This document shows positions 11,445-23,490 of a DNA stretch of 64,000 nt, piece by piece (the stretch's first letter is position 1; each line of letters begins with the position of its first letter). Source of the stretch: Protostelium mycophagum. Lineage: Eukaryota > Evosea > Variosea > Protosteliida > Protosteliaceae. A model generated the notes under the pieces. It searched no databases. It saw only the letters and a list, made by a program, of their open reading frames with translations, and was not told where the DNA came from. Location of the stretch: contig MZNV01001933.1 in NCBI GenBank assembly GCA_002081555.1, positions 1 to 64,000 on the forward strand, written 5' to 3'. Position numbers and translations under genes: made by a program.

Positions 11445-14163
11445 TCATTCATCTTGTGGTCTGCTCTCCTCCCTCTGGGTACTTGGATGACCCTGATCGT
11501 TCGATCTTGGTGCATCTTTTGGCAACAGTCTCTCATCGTCAGAGTATCCGTCCTCAGTTTCCTGTCCGTGTTCATGGTACACGGTGTCGGTATGAGTGTG
11601 ATGCACTCCGGACTCGAAGGGGATCTCAGCATCGCCTCCACCGCTGTGCACATACGGTTGATCATCACCGTGCTGTTGCTCATCGTCGTGTGTTTCATTC
11701 TAAAAATCATTATTCTTGATGTCTGCAACGATGTATGCTCACCGGATTCGAAGAAAGGGAATAGGCGGGAGGAATCTCCCTCTCTTGATCCAGCGGTACA
11801 TGGGCAGGGGGTTGCACATCAATGTCGACATGTACAGGCGGGAAAACTTGAGGAAAAGGCTGCGGCTCACCAGGGGGATAAAAATGAGGGTGCGGATTGT
11901 ACGGAATAGTGTGTGGTTGTGTGTTTTGGTCCTGCTGGATTCAATATCAATACTTCGAATACATTAAATAGATGTGATTATTAGTTTATTTCAGCTCTCA
12001 TCTACCTGGCGGTGATATACATTGGTGGGCAGCATGACAAGTTGTACAGGGGGTGGGATGTCTGTCGTGTGCATTTCTATATCATTTGGATCCACCTTGT
12101 TCATGGATTTGGCTGAATCCCTACGCCATCTCTTTGCGGCCGTGAGTAGTAATATAGTGGATGGTATCAAGAAGAATCCAAGGGAAAGGAACACTTGCTC
12201 CATGATGTTGATATTTTTCCTTCAAAAAGTAAGCCATTTCATTTTATTTTGCAGAGATATTTTGGGAATCATCAAGAGTTTCGCGGGCACAAGCGAACAT
12301 CATGAATAAAATCTTACACTATCCCGTTGCAAATATTGTTGGTCATGTTTGCGACCAGCGGGTCAAACACGTGGCAAGATAGCAGCGGCTGGACCTTATT
12401 CGTCAGAATGTCGATGTATTGCGAGTAGTAACCCAATTGCCGCATAATGACAGCAGAGTTATCTCGGAGCTGTGATGCCGTGCAATTCTGTGCGCATTGT
12501 TTAAGAGTGAGATAAGTGACTGGGGCGAAGGGGTTGCTCGAATTGATGTTCCGAATGGGCTGAAATTTTCAATGCGATTTCTGGTAGATCTGGTGTATTT
12601 ACCATGTCTATGGCAGAAGTCACGACAGCAGTGGTACAATGTGAGGTAGGTGTGGGAGTTACGCCTCTACAAGCAGTACTGTTAATTGTCTGAGGGTCTG
12701 GCAGTGTCGAATTATAGCATATAGCATAAATAGATTGACAAGCCACGTCGTTCAAATCCTGAATACCAGAATTGATCTGTAAAATCAGCTTGGGATGATG
12801 AAATTTTATCCTCACATTGTCATTGAGGGAATTGAATGGACCACTTCCACAACTTGCGATCGGAATGAACTTTTCAAATACAGAGACAGTCACGATCGTC
12901 TGGTTCTGATTGCTGAGCTGGATATTTCCGTTCCAGAGGTCTACAACGTTGTAGACAGTAAAATAATAAGCAAATATTACCTAGTTCAGAACAAGCGTCA
13001 TTTGTGGTAACTAAAAATAGAAATTGAAAGAAGAATATGAGCCAGATCAACATGCTGACCCAAAACAAGATCCAAGCCGCACTGTAAATTTCAGGAAATA
13101 ATTTTCACGACCAAACCCACCAGAAAGTACACTTCCACTTGTCAAACAGAGCACCTAAAATCCCGAGGAGGACAACCAGCGCAGGAATGAGCAAGATGAC
13201 GATGTAGACTGGCTGTCTGATGTTATTAGCCTTGACTATGACCCCCTGCACATCTTGAACAGAATTAAGTCCCGAGCTGATGGAGGAGAAAATTTTGTCG
13301 ATTCCTGCTGTTTGGTTTACTCCTGCGGTATAAGGAAGTTGAGAGAGGTCGTTTAAGACATCATTGACCTGTGACAATGAATTTCTGGTAATTGATCCGG
13401 ATTTTGGAATAATTCTGAACAGAAGAGTCTATGTTCTACGGCACAAAAAATTGAAATATCAGACTAACCCTTGTGGTGACATTGGCGGCAAAATCTACGA
13501 TGATTTGTGTTGTACCAGTGATCGCGAACCCGCTGTTGCCAACACATCCCGGTACAATGAGGGCGCTGACCTCTTCAGAAAATACGGAAAATCGAGTGAA
13601 ATTTACCATAATATGACGAAACAGAGGATCAGAAGAAGTTTGTTTGCCCAGACACCAGCGAGGCTGTATCCTCTGAACTTCCATCCGTCCTTAATGCAAG
13701 GCTTCCCGCAGCATTTCTTGCCGTAACAAATATTCTTTGGGGTCCTCTCGAATCCTCCAAAGCAGTTGCAGCAACATCGTCCAAAACAAAATGCCCAAAA
13801 TGCCACAAAGGTGATGATAAACATGACGAGAGGTGCGATTGAAAGACGCGCTACAGCCTAGATTTGTCAATCTTCCATCTGCTTTTGTTGTGAGTCATCA
13901 GTTATCACCTGTATGTAGCCCATCAAGTCGCAGTTGCCAGATTGGTCTGCTGCACATAGCCTTCCACTCACAGACCCCAGAGTGAATGTCAATCTCGCAT
14001 TAGACGTAGCAGGGGCAAGACTGACGCCCTCGAATCCTAAAGCCTCTCTTCCTGAGTGATACACTTCATATGATTGCGAATCATAGACGTCGTATGAGTC
14101 GTTGGCGGCTATATAGACCATGCCGCTGATAATACAGAAGGCGAAGAAGACGAGCAGCTTCAT
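11445..14163 (-). CDS. prominin-like pentaspan membrane glycoprotein
   Basis: Begins with a signal peptide (MKLLVFFAFCIISGMV). The first membrane span (LVMFIITFVAFWAFCF) runs straight into a Cys cluster, GRCCCNCFGGF, which matches the Cys-rich turn after the first span of animal prominins. A second span (LLLILCFVILW) follows, then a large outer loop with Asn-glycosylation sites, a pair of spans (VYIVILLIPALVVLLGILGAL; WILFWVSMLIWLIFFFQFLF), a second large Cys-containing loop, and a last span (FLSLGFFLIPSTILLLTA). The cytoplasmic tail is Pro/His/Asp-rich with a PPAY motif. Prominins sit in membrane protrusions and bind cholesterol. Introns of 31-100 nt interrupt the gene; one acceptor choice at about 12,983 restores a continuous frame. 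The family call rests on topology plus the Cys cluster; a tweety-like protein is the alternative. Confidence 0.65.
12939..12956. repeat. perfect 18-bp palindrome in coding DNA
   Basis: GTCTACAACGTTGTAGAC is a perfect palindrome inside an exon of the prominin-like gene (encoding VYNVVD on the minus strand). Its half-site is the ten-mer that recurs across the window. A 16-bp version (TTACAACGTTGTAGAC) lies in an intron at 58,401-58,416. Confidence 0.85.
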
Positions 14164-14732
14164 GTTGGCCGTCTCTGCGAGGTGGTCCGAATCTAAAATA
14201 AGAAACACCAACAATGGGCGTTATCGAACCCCGAAAGCACGGTGCATTTTGTCACCTTTGGGACTTCCCAAATTTTCCCAGCCTCAAATCCTGAAATCTG
14301 ACCCTTCACATCGGATCGACAAGCTGCCTTGATTATAACACTTCAGTTCTGATTTATAAAACTCAAACTGTCATCTTTGGGTGACGGCTGTCTGGTACAC
14401 ATTGTTGTAAAATTTCTGAAATCTTCTCTTGAGGATTATCCTGCTTCTCTAAATATGCTCTCTTTAACGATGGTGTAACGTCAATTGTATCACTAATTTC
14501 AATAATAACAATGAATAAATTACTTACGGCAATTCGACAGTCATCCGTGAGTGCGCAGTATTTAACACTTGTTGAATTCAAAGGCTGCTAGATTATCTCG
14601 ATAGAGTAACTGTAAGTATCGTCTAAATCACGTATTTTCACACCAATATCACCAAATAATGTTCGAAATTAATTGTGTAGAATGTTCGGGATTACGTATT
14701 GATAACGGGATCAGATCACATCATCTCGCAAA

Positions 14733-15073
14733 ATGTCTGTGGATTACTATAAAAGATGGAAGGAAATCGTCAGTCAAGACGCAGATAGACACCTTGTCAC
14801 ACAAATCACATTAAACAGTGTGACAGAGAAATGTTTTCATTCCTGCGTGGATGATTTTGGTTATGATAAGATCAATGACAAGGAGATGATGTGTCTCATC
14901 CACTGTATAGATAAGACAGCAAGAGCAAGAGGTATTTATAAAATCTTGTGATCAATTACTGAATTTATAAAGACGCTGCCTCTCGTTTTGCTCAAAAATA
15001 CGGAGACCCTCTGAAAAATCTCAAGACAGAGACACCAAGCACAAGCACAAGCACACCATCTCGGTTCGCTTGA
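14733..15073 (+). CDS. small Tim chaperone (Tim8/9/10/13 family)
   Basis: A chaperone of the mitochondrial intermembrane space that guides hydrophobic precursors. The protein is 99 residues from two exons (14,733-14,931 and 14,973-15,073; 41-nt intron). It has the defining twin CX3C motif, CFHSC and CLIHC, 15 residues apart, expected to form two disulfides. The size is typical. The C-terminal part (AQKYGDPLKN followed by a Ser/Thr/Pro tail) suggests Tim8 or Tim13 rather than Tim9 or Tim10, though I cannot separate them firmly. The stop lies about 80 bp from the stop of a convergent minus-strand gene. Confidence 0.88.
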
Positions 15074-15154
15074 ATGAATTAGTTGTCGGTAAAGTTGGTC
15101 TCGGTTTATTCTGTTTTTCAGCAATCATCAATCCGATTTCATCATAACCTTCCT

Positions 15155-16027
15155 TTATTGCATACTTCTGTAACCTTGATTCCATCTGACAATTGAGGGG
15201 GATCTCATCCACAAAGCAAAGAGGAGGATGGAAAGTATCAATAAGAATCCAGCGACACCTATAACAGTCCAAAAGATCCAAGGATGCCTTCGATCAATTA
15301 ACATGATCAAATCTTCGATCATTCACCTCGAAACGACTTCACGAGCAAGTTTCTCAGCGGCATTCCCTCCAGTCGTGGGTTCGACGTTGTTGTTGTTGAT
15401 TGGAGGAGGCTGTTGGTTGCATACAGTTGCAAAGCCTTGTGTTGAAGCAACACGGGCATTCTAAGATCATCAATCAAATTCACAAGCCATGCGAAACGTC
15501 AACTGCACCTGTGGGGATTGTGCATCATAGAAGAACCAATCTGCTGTTACCAAAAAGTCGCTGACGCTGTTGATGTACAATGAAGAGTTTCCCCAGTTAC
15601 CAAAGTCAACTGGAAATGAAGAGACAAGTCGGGAAGGCGCAAGAGGATAAAAGGCGACTTCGGTTTCGCCATTGTTGTTTGCGACCGACCATCTTCAAGT
15701 TTTAGGATTTGTTATTTCAATCAGCATCAGATACCTGAAAGGATAATATCCTCCAATTTTCGGGCTCACGCCATGGATGCTTCTGATGGCTTGGATGTTT
15801 CGCTCTCCATACTTCAGTGTGAAATTTGCATTCTGAATTCCTTCAACATCCAAGATATCATGCGAGACATTCACCTCAAAGGCGATGTTGACTTGTTGGT
15901 GGAGAAGATTTGTGATGGTGATCACCATCGTGTTGTTGGTTAAATTTCTCCCTAGGTCGCAAGCATCTCCTTGCGTCTGCGCGACAATTGCACCTAATAA
16001 AGAGAGGATGATGAGAGGGATCTTCAT
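15155..16027 (-). CDS. type I membrane protein, unknown function
   Basis: I do not recognise the family. The ATG at 16,027 gives a clear signal peptide (MKIPLIILSLLGAIVAQ). The outer part is about 180 residues with many Asn-glycosylation sites (NLTNNT, NVSH, NFTL) and beta-rich patterns, then an Asn/Pro linker (QQPPPINNNNVEP), one membrane span (WTVIGVAGFLLILSILLFALW) and a short basic tail. Exons join at three short introns (about 40-50 nt) with in-phase boundaries. Total is about 250 residues. The outer segment could be a carbohydrate-binding or adhesion fold, but nothing I see proves it. Confidence 0.7.
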
Positions 16028-16150
16028 GTTTGTATGTGTTCCAACTGCGTGTCGCAGAGCCAAATTCGTTGTAGAAGGCGAATGAGAATTCCTGTTGGCT
16101 GCAACATCAACATCTGACTACAATTCTCCAAAACACATCATCTAACCCTT

Positions 16151-19100
16151 TTATTTAGTAAAGAATCTGCTCTGAAATCCAAAGAATGAGTCAGACACAT
16201 CCTCCTGCTCCTTTCTCACCGGTGCAAATGAAGACAAGGAGAAGTAAGAGTCGCCGGGTGCCGTCGGGTCCTGCAAGGGCTCCAGGGGTTCGAGGAGGCC
16301 AGCTCCGGGGGGGGAGCTTCCGATGGGAAAGGACGAGAACAGGGAGGAGGAATCATCCACGGTGGGGGCAAAGTACTGGGGGGGAGGGAGGGGGCTGAAG
16401 GCAAAACCCCATCTGTCCACGTCATCGTCCATCCCGACGTCGAAGGCGGGGAATTGGTCGGTCTCGTCTGCAATGCCAGAGAAGCCGAAGGAGTTGGGGT
16501 CTCTCAGTCGGCTCGCGCCGCTTCCAATGACTCCGATGGAAGCTCCTGCACAATTCAGAATTTTGATGGAGAAAATATTCACCTCTACGGGGGGAGGAGC
16601 AGAGAGAGTCATTGGCAGTGTTCATACTCTTGATTCCGGCGGGGCTGTCCAAGTGACTTGGCAACCTATCACCGATAGCACCCAGATGTCTATTCTTGGT
16701 GCGAACAGTGAGGTCCTCAAGTGCAGGTACAGGTTTGCCCTCGACAGCATTCGTCTCTATAATTGGTCTGGTGTCGACGATGGGCCTAGGGTCAATAAGA
16801 GGTCTGTCGACGATGGGTCTGACATCAAGAGTAGGTCTGGTGTCGACAACAGGTCTGGTGTTGATGACAGGTCTGGTGTCGACGATAGGTCTGGTGTCGA
16901 CGTGAAGGGAAGGCTTCTCAACAAGCGAGGGTCTGTTGTGGGACATAATCTGCGTCGGCTTCACAGGCGTGGTGAAGTTGTTTATGGCAGGTTTCTTATC
17001 CACAAGTGCTGGGGCGGGCCTGTCAATTGGAAGTGCCACGTTCCTCGGAGAAATTTTGGCGGGAAACTGAGAGGAAGGAGGGTGTACAGGGATTTGCACG
17101 GGGGGGACTGGCAGTTCAGTTACGTTCACAGCGGGGGCTGCGATTGCAGATGTCGTGGGCAATAAGACATTTTGAACTGCAGAGGCGGAGCGTTTCACGA
17201 CAGCTTGTGACTTGTCGTTGATGAGATTTCCCTGGCTCTGGCTTCTTGGCGCCTTGTTGGGCTTATTCAAATTGGATTGTATCTTCTCCATCTGCAAAAG
17301 TCAATTTCCATATCGTACCTATTTTTAGACTCACCTTCTTATCCTTGGGTAACTTGGTCGCCTTGACAGGGACGGTTTGGGTTGTAGAAGGTGTGGGTGT
17401 GGGGGTTGGTGTGGGTGTGGGGGTTGGTGTGGGTGTTGGTGTGGGTGTAGGTGTGGGTGTTGGTGTTACCTCTTGAGGAGGTACCGTAACAATGGGTACT
17501 TGTACACTCACAGCAGGTGTTTGTACGTTCGTTGGCACGACATTAGGAATAGTTGTAGATGCTGACGCAGCAGGTTGTGCAGGGGTAGGAGTGGTGGGGG
17601 TGAGAGTTTCATTACCTTGAGACTGTCTCCTCTTGACCTTTTTGTCCTCATCTCTGTGGTCCTTCTCTATACTCTTGCATCTGGGGTTTTCTTGCTTCGT
17701 TGTAGATGTGTCATTCTTTGCGGATGTCTCTTGCTTCGTGGGGGTCGTATCCTGTCTTATAGAAGGCTCATGCTTTTCCTTGGTCATTTCAGGGCTTGCT
17801 TTGATCAGCTTCTCCGCAGACTTTGGCTCCGGAGTTTTGAATTTTCCGGGAGATTTGTTACGTTCTGGTGATTTGATGACTTCTTCCTGTATGATCCTTA
17901 GGTTTCCAAAGTATAAAGATGGTGGATATTGTGTACCTTTGCCTTGGATTTAGGCCTATGGGGTTCGGGTGATTTTGCGCGTGTGGCGACTTCATTCTTC
18001 TCCACGACTTTCTCTTGGAGTGGTTCCGAGACTTCCGCGGTCTTCTTCTCTGATTTCCCAGAATCCCTCCTCCTTCCTTTGGATTGAGTTTCTTTGTTCT
18101 GAAGAATGACTTCACTCTCCATTCTTGTAGATGGAGAAGAGTTGTTGGGGGTTGTCGGGGAGGGGGGGATAGAGGGTGAAGGGAGGGAGGGAGATGCTCT
18201 CACAATTCCAGGACTATTTGTTTCGTCTACAACGCCTACAGGTGCTAGGATGTACAGGCCAGGTAATCCGTGATATTCTTTCACAAATAACAGGGCGAGA
18301 CAAGTGACCAGAGCCGCAAAAAATATGGCCAAGGCGAGTTGTAGACGGAAGTCGATAGAGTTGGAGGACTCTGTGGTGGTGCAGGAGGAGAAGAAGGTGG
18401 GGAAGTTCAGTTGTAGATGGAGGGGGTGGGTCTTCCCGCTGTAGATGAGTCCAATAGCGTAACTAGATTTTGTGGTGCTGTGGTCGGCGTAAACTGATAT
18501 CTCCTGTATGATCGCTGTTTTGGCGGGAACCATGAACGGTTTACAACTCGCCAAAGCGAAAGACGACCTGGTGTCACTGCAACAAATCAATATTTCACCT
18601 CATCGCTCATATTACGTACCATGGCTGTCCATCAATCGTGATACCCTCCACAGTGATGGCATGGGATCCTCTATTGTAGAGACCCACAGACTTTATGACT
18701 CTAGGACCACCGTAAGGCTCCTTCAGGGCCCAGGGCCATCGTATCAACTTCGTGAATCTCGAAGAGACTTGAAGGTTGCGGCAATTGCGCATGTCCTCAG
18801 GCACCATCTGTATTTGGATGTCTGCAGATACCTTCTCCACATTTTCACCATTGTTCAAGGTGCGGACATTGGAGGTCGGGACCAACACAATATCACTGGG
18901 AGTGGGCTGTTCAGTGCATCAGAAGATGTTATAAAAGCTCTCAAAAGTACGAACTCAAAACAAAAACAGTTTTGCTCACCTGCGCGACGAGTGTCAATTT
19001 CTCCGCGATAGTGAGGTTGTTTCTGACCATCACAAAACAGCGATGAGCAGGTGCACCGTTGTCTTTAAACCTTATGAATCCGAGAGAGGAAGCTGTGCCG

Positions 19101-22100
19101 GGGGGGATCTTATAGACAGAGTGGGAGGGGGGGTTATGGGCTTGGTTATCCGAATGTATAGAGAAGGACGGATTCTCTATTGTACATTCTAGTTGCAACA
19201 ACTGGACCAAAAGAATGTGTCCGGAGGGATTTTGTATTGTGATGGGGGTGACGATCGTGTCTGTGAATTTTCAGAGAAATTTCATATGAGACGTCATGAT
19301 ACGCACACTGCGACATGTGACCGGTGGGAAAAGTGGTGGTGTTGATCAATATGTTTGGAGGTATAATCTGGGCCAAGGCGGTGAGGTGCAGCTCCGCAGT
19401 GATATTGGTAGTCAAGGTGATCCTCGCCTGTGACATCGACCCGCTCCTGAAAGTCTCCGTAATCACGTCCATTGCTTTTCTCTCTTTTAGTGACAGAGTG
19501 AGGGGGTCGGCGGGTAGATTGTCAAAGATATAGTGGGCACTGTAGAGTACGGGGTGCCTTCTGGTGTCCACTTCTATGCGGCCGATCAACGTGTTGATGT
19601 GGGGTTGTAGAATAGTCTCGTTCAAAACGAGAGAAAACATGGGGTCACTGCTGGTCGTTCCTATGATGAACATGGGGTAACTGTATTTGTGAATACTGTT
19701 GTAGATGGTCACGAATAATTGTGATGGTTACTTGTAGGTGTTGAAGGCTGTAATAGGGGCGGTTGCCGCTTGTCCGATGGTGATGACGTCAGCAAATGTC
19801 ATGCCGGCGTCGTGGTCCAATTTATTGGTCCCGGACACGATGTAAAATCCTCCAGCAGCCACTTCATATGTCACTTTCACGGGCACGCGTTCAAAGGGCG
19901 TGACTAAAACGTAAGTCTCTTGGTACTTGCCCTCTCTGTATATATTTAGTCGTTGTAGATTTCAAGAATATATTCCAGCATCCTATGTTGTGGGTGCTGC
20001 AGTATATGTTTGTGTGCTTTGCACACAGCAGCAGCGACTGGAAAAGACTAAGACTGTGGCTCTGCCGCATTGATAATCGCAAATCTCTGGAAATTCAAAA
20101 ACAAAATAAAAACGATGCATAAGAAAATTCTGAACCTATATTTTCAAGTGCAGCAAAGCCGCATTTCGTTCAATGTATTGCCTCGTCACAATACATTTCT
20201 GCTTTGTAGTTGTAGATAAGATTGTAGATGGGATCACCTGCTATTGGGGATATCCACCGAGATGGTGATGGTTTGATCAGGAGGTATCTCTACAACGGGC
20301 TCAAGTTGGTCATTACAATCCTTGACAGTGTATGTGCTACCCTTGTCGATAAAGGAGTAATTCCCTCCTATTCTTTTCAGTATATGAAATCTCATTCTGT
20401 TGAGACATATATTTTATTTTTCAAAGAGATTTTGGCAGTGACCACATAAACACTGGGATTTCTTTCACGCCGCAAACATAAAATCTTTACAAGATTGTTT
20501 TCAGATACATCGTTGTAAATTGACACTGACCTGGTTGAGTGACGACTTGGTGCACACCCGCACTGACGATCGGCATAGTCTTCTTCATTACACAGAGTAA
20601 AGTGATGACGTGTTGGTTGTTGTTTTTGGCAGACAAATACAACGTATGCGTTTCAGATTGAGGAATGACACCCAAGTCAATCTTGCTATTGTTAAGAAGC
20701 GTCAGGTCGCCTGGAATCACGTGAAGCGGTATGGTAATTAACGAGAGGTTCGTGATGAGGGTCAAATTCGCGGAAAAAGAAGAGGTGTCTGTGGGGGTGT
20801 AATTCACAATCAACCCGGACTATTTTTGTCAATTTTATGATTCTCATCGATGTAGAATGACAACACTTACGTATATAGATTTGGGAGGAATGACCACAGG
20901 AAGGGCATTCACTGTGAGTGGCTCAAATCTTTGGTCCGACGCTTCCGCGTTGTAGATGACGATAGGCGACATGAAGGTATTGTGGAACATGATAGCGTGT
21001 CCGGAGGTCTTTTTCCTCTCCCTGTTTTTATGCGAGAAGAGCGTGGTAGACTTGGCATATTCTATGTCACCAATCAATACCTTCATTCTGTAAGAGAGCT
21101 CGAGAGGAACGGCCGATTCGTTGGTGTAGAGGGCGATCTGCGAATTTTTATTTTTCAAAATTTTTTGGAAAATAAAGATTTATTTAATTTCCTACCTTGC
21201 CGCGGATGACTACAGATTCGGAAGGAAAATTGTCCATCGATGTGTGATTTTTACAAGAACAAGTTATTCCCAAAGCGTTAGCCTGAGCCGCAGGTGCGAT
21301 GACCTATCACACTCAGAACTTTTTTCGAATTTTCTCCGAAATGTCACTGACTTTTCCGGGAGTGAAATTGAACTGACAACTGGGGGTCACAAACTCATGC
21401 AACCCGCCCATGTGAACCATCTTGGTGAGTTTTACGAAATTGCGACCGGAGTTGAGGACGGTGTATTCTCCGGTAACAGTTTGACTGAAAGAAGTGATCA
21501 TCTTGAAATCCAATTCTGAAGGCATAGTTTGAAGTGAATCTACAACGAGTCAATGGGCGAGGTTGATATAAAAGTCGTATGAGAAATTCGAAGGAAAATA
21601 TTTGGAAAAATGTGTCTGAGAGTTTGCTGCAGGAGATACGCAAAGGTATACCAATTAATTACCACAGCTTTGCCACGCGGAAAGAAAAACTCTTTTTAAG
21701 AATCCAAACAATGATGGCGTCATCTCACCTTTGATGACGGTGATCTCCACAGGGACCACAAGCATGTGGGCGTTCGTCTTTATGTGGATCATCCCAGAGT
21801 GCTCTCCTACTACATCAGACTGAAAGGCGATCGTCACAACGTGGCGTGTCTCGTGTGGCTGCACAGTCCAAATCATCTTTTTGTCCTCTTCAAGCTGCGC
21901 TTTGCAGCCTTTGTCGTCCTCCAAACAAGTTATCTCTTCAGATCCAGGTAATAATAAGTTGATGGTGCCAGTCGTGTAGATCTGTTCATGTCAATCTCGT
22001 TGTAGAAGCTCAAAATGTGGTTTTATTTAGTGAAAAAGAGTATAATCACAACCACCTCGAGGATCTCCAGCGCACTCTCGAAGGGATTGTGTATGTTTAG

Positions 22101-23330
22101 CGGTTGTTTATAACTCCAATCAGGCATCAATTTAGCCTTGATGACACCTGGTATCTTATAAGGGGAATATATCCCACACCCTCTCATCGGTATGGAAAAT
22201 TGTCCTCGATTTGTAACAATCGTCATTTTGCTTTCGGTGCACGTTATTTCTCTTGGAAGATGTGTGACTGATATATTCCCAGAAGAATTCGGACCGATCT
22301 ACAACGAATCAGAAATAAATGGTTCGTTGTAGTGCTCACAGTTTGCCTAGTGAGGGACACTCTGAAGCTGAGAGCGTTGACGTTCACTGTCTGGATGACG
22401 AGCTCGCTGTCATCATTATTTCGGATCTCAACGGTCAGAAGAGTGCAGGTCGTAACAGGGCTGGATTACATGAGCTTCAAATTCTAGAACGAAAATAAAA
22501 ATGTCCATTTCACTTGTGAGAGATTGGTAATTTTGAATAAAAAGTAGAAGGACAATGTGTGCCCAATAATTTAAGATGATCACCTGTCATTGAAATGCAA
22601 AGAATGAGGAGAGACGGAAACGTGAGATGGTAGAGTGGTGATCCGATTTTTGCCTTTCCTGTAATGTCTAAGAGACATAACGGAGGATTTTCGGAGCACA
22701 TTTGGTGAAAGAAATGGAAGCGCGAAATAGAAGAAAGATATAGACATACCTCGCTTTCTTCGGCTCTTCTTCGATTCCATGAAGTGGGGCAAGCTATATT
22801 CGGATGAGATCATTTTACATATGATATGTCTTTGTTTTAATTCTATGTATGTTTGTAAGATAAGAGTGGCATCTCACATAAAAATCTGCTGGGGTCTCTG
22901 GTGGCAGATTTGGATCTTTAGAATGTAATAGTTTGCCTCTGAATCCCTCAAGACTAGCTCCCTCCGCATTGGCACGAGTAAACCTAGAGAAGTGATGTTC
23001 TTTCTTCGAACCTGTGATGTTTAAGACATTATGATCAACAAACCCGTCAAAACGGAATTGGAAAGGCACTTAATACTACAAAGAAGATGATCGTTTCTAT
23101 ATTGTGGGCAGATAAAGATAAGATTGTACTGACTGCTGCTTAGCAGCATTAAGAATCCGACAGACGTCCAAAAAACATTCCACTACATTCCAAATCATGA
23201 CCGTACCATCTCCTAAATGGATCGTTTGAACGCTTGCAATGGTTCCAGAACTTGTCTTTGTCTCGCCATCCGAGCCCACAATGATGATCAGCAGCAATAA
23301 TGAAATGGAACGGTACATCCTGTTCGACAT
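16151..23330 (-). CDS. TMEM131: TMEM131-family secretory-pathway protein
   Basis: A large type I ER/Golgi protein. In animals TMEM131 uses N-terminal PapD-like domains to bind procollagen and its tail to recruit TRAPP for export. The start at 23,330 gives a signal peptide (SISLLLLIIIVGSDG). The first Ig/ASH-like domain carries VSVSPHSLHFND, and the diagnostic stretch (GCGIYSPYKIPG, then PLNIHNPFESALEILE, about 22.0-22.2 kb) aligns with the most conserved part of TMEM131. Further beta-sandwich repeats follow to about 18.7 kb. The single span is AIFFAALVTCLALLFV (about 18.3 kb). The cytoplasmic tail is long and disordered: KKE- and Pro/Thr-rich, with (TP)n and VDTRP repeats, ending FGFQSRFFTK. 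There are many 40-60-nt introns. What cargo it serves in a non-animal is unknown. Confidence 0.85.
16752..16908 (-). repeat. VDTRP-type coding repeats in the TMEM131 tail
   Basis: On the minus strand about nine imperfect copies of a pentapeptide to heptapeptide, (I/V)VDTRP, are encoded by degenerate 15-24-bp DNA units (ggtctggtgtcgacga on the plus strand). Copies such as VDRPLIDPRP show drift, so the array is expanding and decaying by unequal exchange. Confidence 0.8.
17391..17467 (-). repeat. Thr-Pro microsatellite in the TMEM131 tail
   Basis: A run of TGGGTG/TTGGTG hexamers on the plus strand encodes about 14 Thr-Pro dipeptides on the minus strand, within the disordered cytoplasmic tail. 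The DNA period is 6 with 12-bp higher-order units. Confidence 0.9.
20055..20163. repeat. two diverged GC hairpins in one TMEM131 intron
   Basis: TGTGGCTCTGCCGCA at about 20,055 and TGCAGCAAAGCCGCA at 20,149 are imperfect copies, in opposite orientation, of the hairpin seen in other long introns of the window. Both sit in non-coding sequence between two TMEM131 exons. Confidence 0.55.
22299..22339 (-). other. 41-nt intron with inverted-repeat arms
   Basis: On the minus strand this TMEM131 intron starts gtgagcaCTACAACGAA and ends TTCGTTGTAG at the acceptor. The two arms are exact complements over 10 bases, so the donor-proximal region can pair with the 3' splice site. Flanking exons join in frame. 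Confidence 0.8.
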
Positions 23331-23490
23331 TCTGTGTTCCTTCACTCTGTTGCCTCTATTTCAGACTACTAAGAATTGATACTAACTCGGAGATCGTCTG
23401 ATGGACTTTGGTTGGTCTGATGTTGGTTTTTAATCGTTGTAAACGGGGCTTGTAGAATTTCCGAGATCTTTCGAGATTTCCGTCTCCGAC
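23331..23490. promoter_or_regulatory. short divergent promoter region
   Basis: Only about 160 bp separate the start codons of the TMEM131 gene (minus) and the rRNA methyltransferase gene (plus), so both promoters and 5' leaders lie here. I see no clear TATA element. An inverted pair GATCTTTCGAGATTTC lies near 23,465-23,480. Confidence 0.45.

Noticed and set aside
14363-14581. 72-codon minus-strand ORF between the prominin-like and Tim genes
   Set aside because: It opens with TTG, has no ATG, no domain and no consistent splice partner.
16323-17165. 280-codon plus-strand ORF
   Set aside because: It is the antisense shadow of the TMEM131 tail; its repeats mirror the minus-strand VDTRP array, and the minus frame joins by splicing to clear TMEM131 domains.
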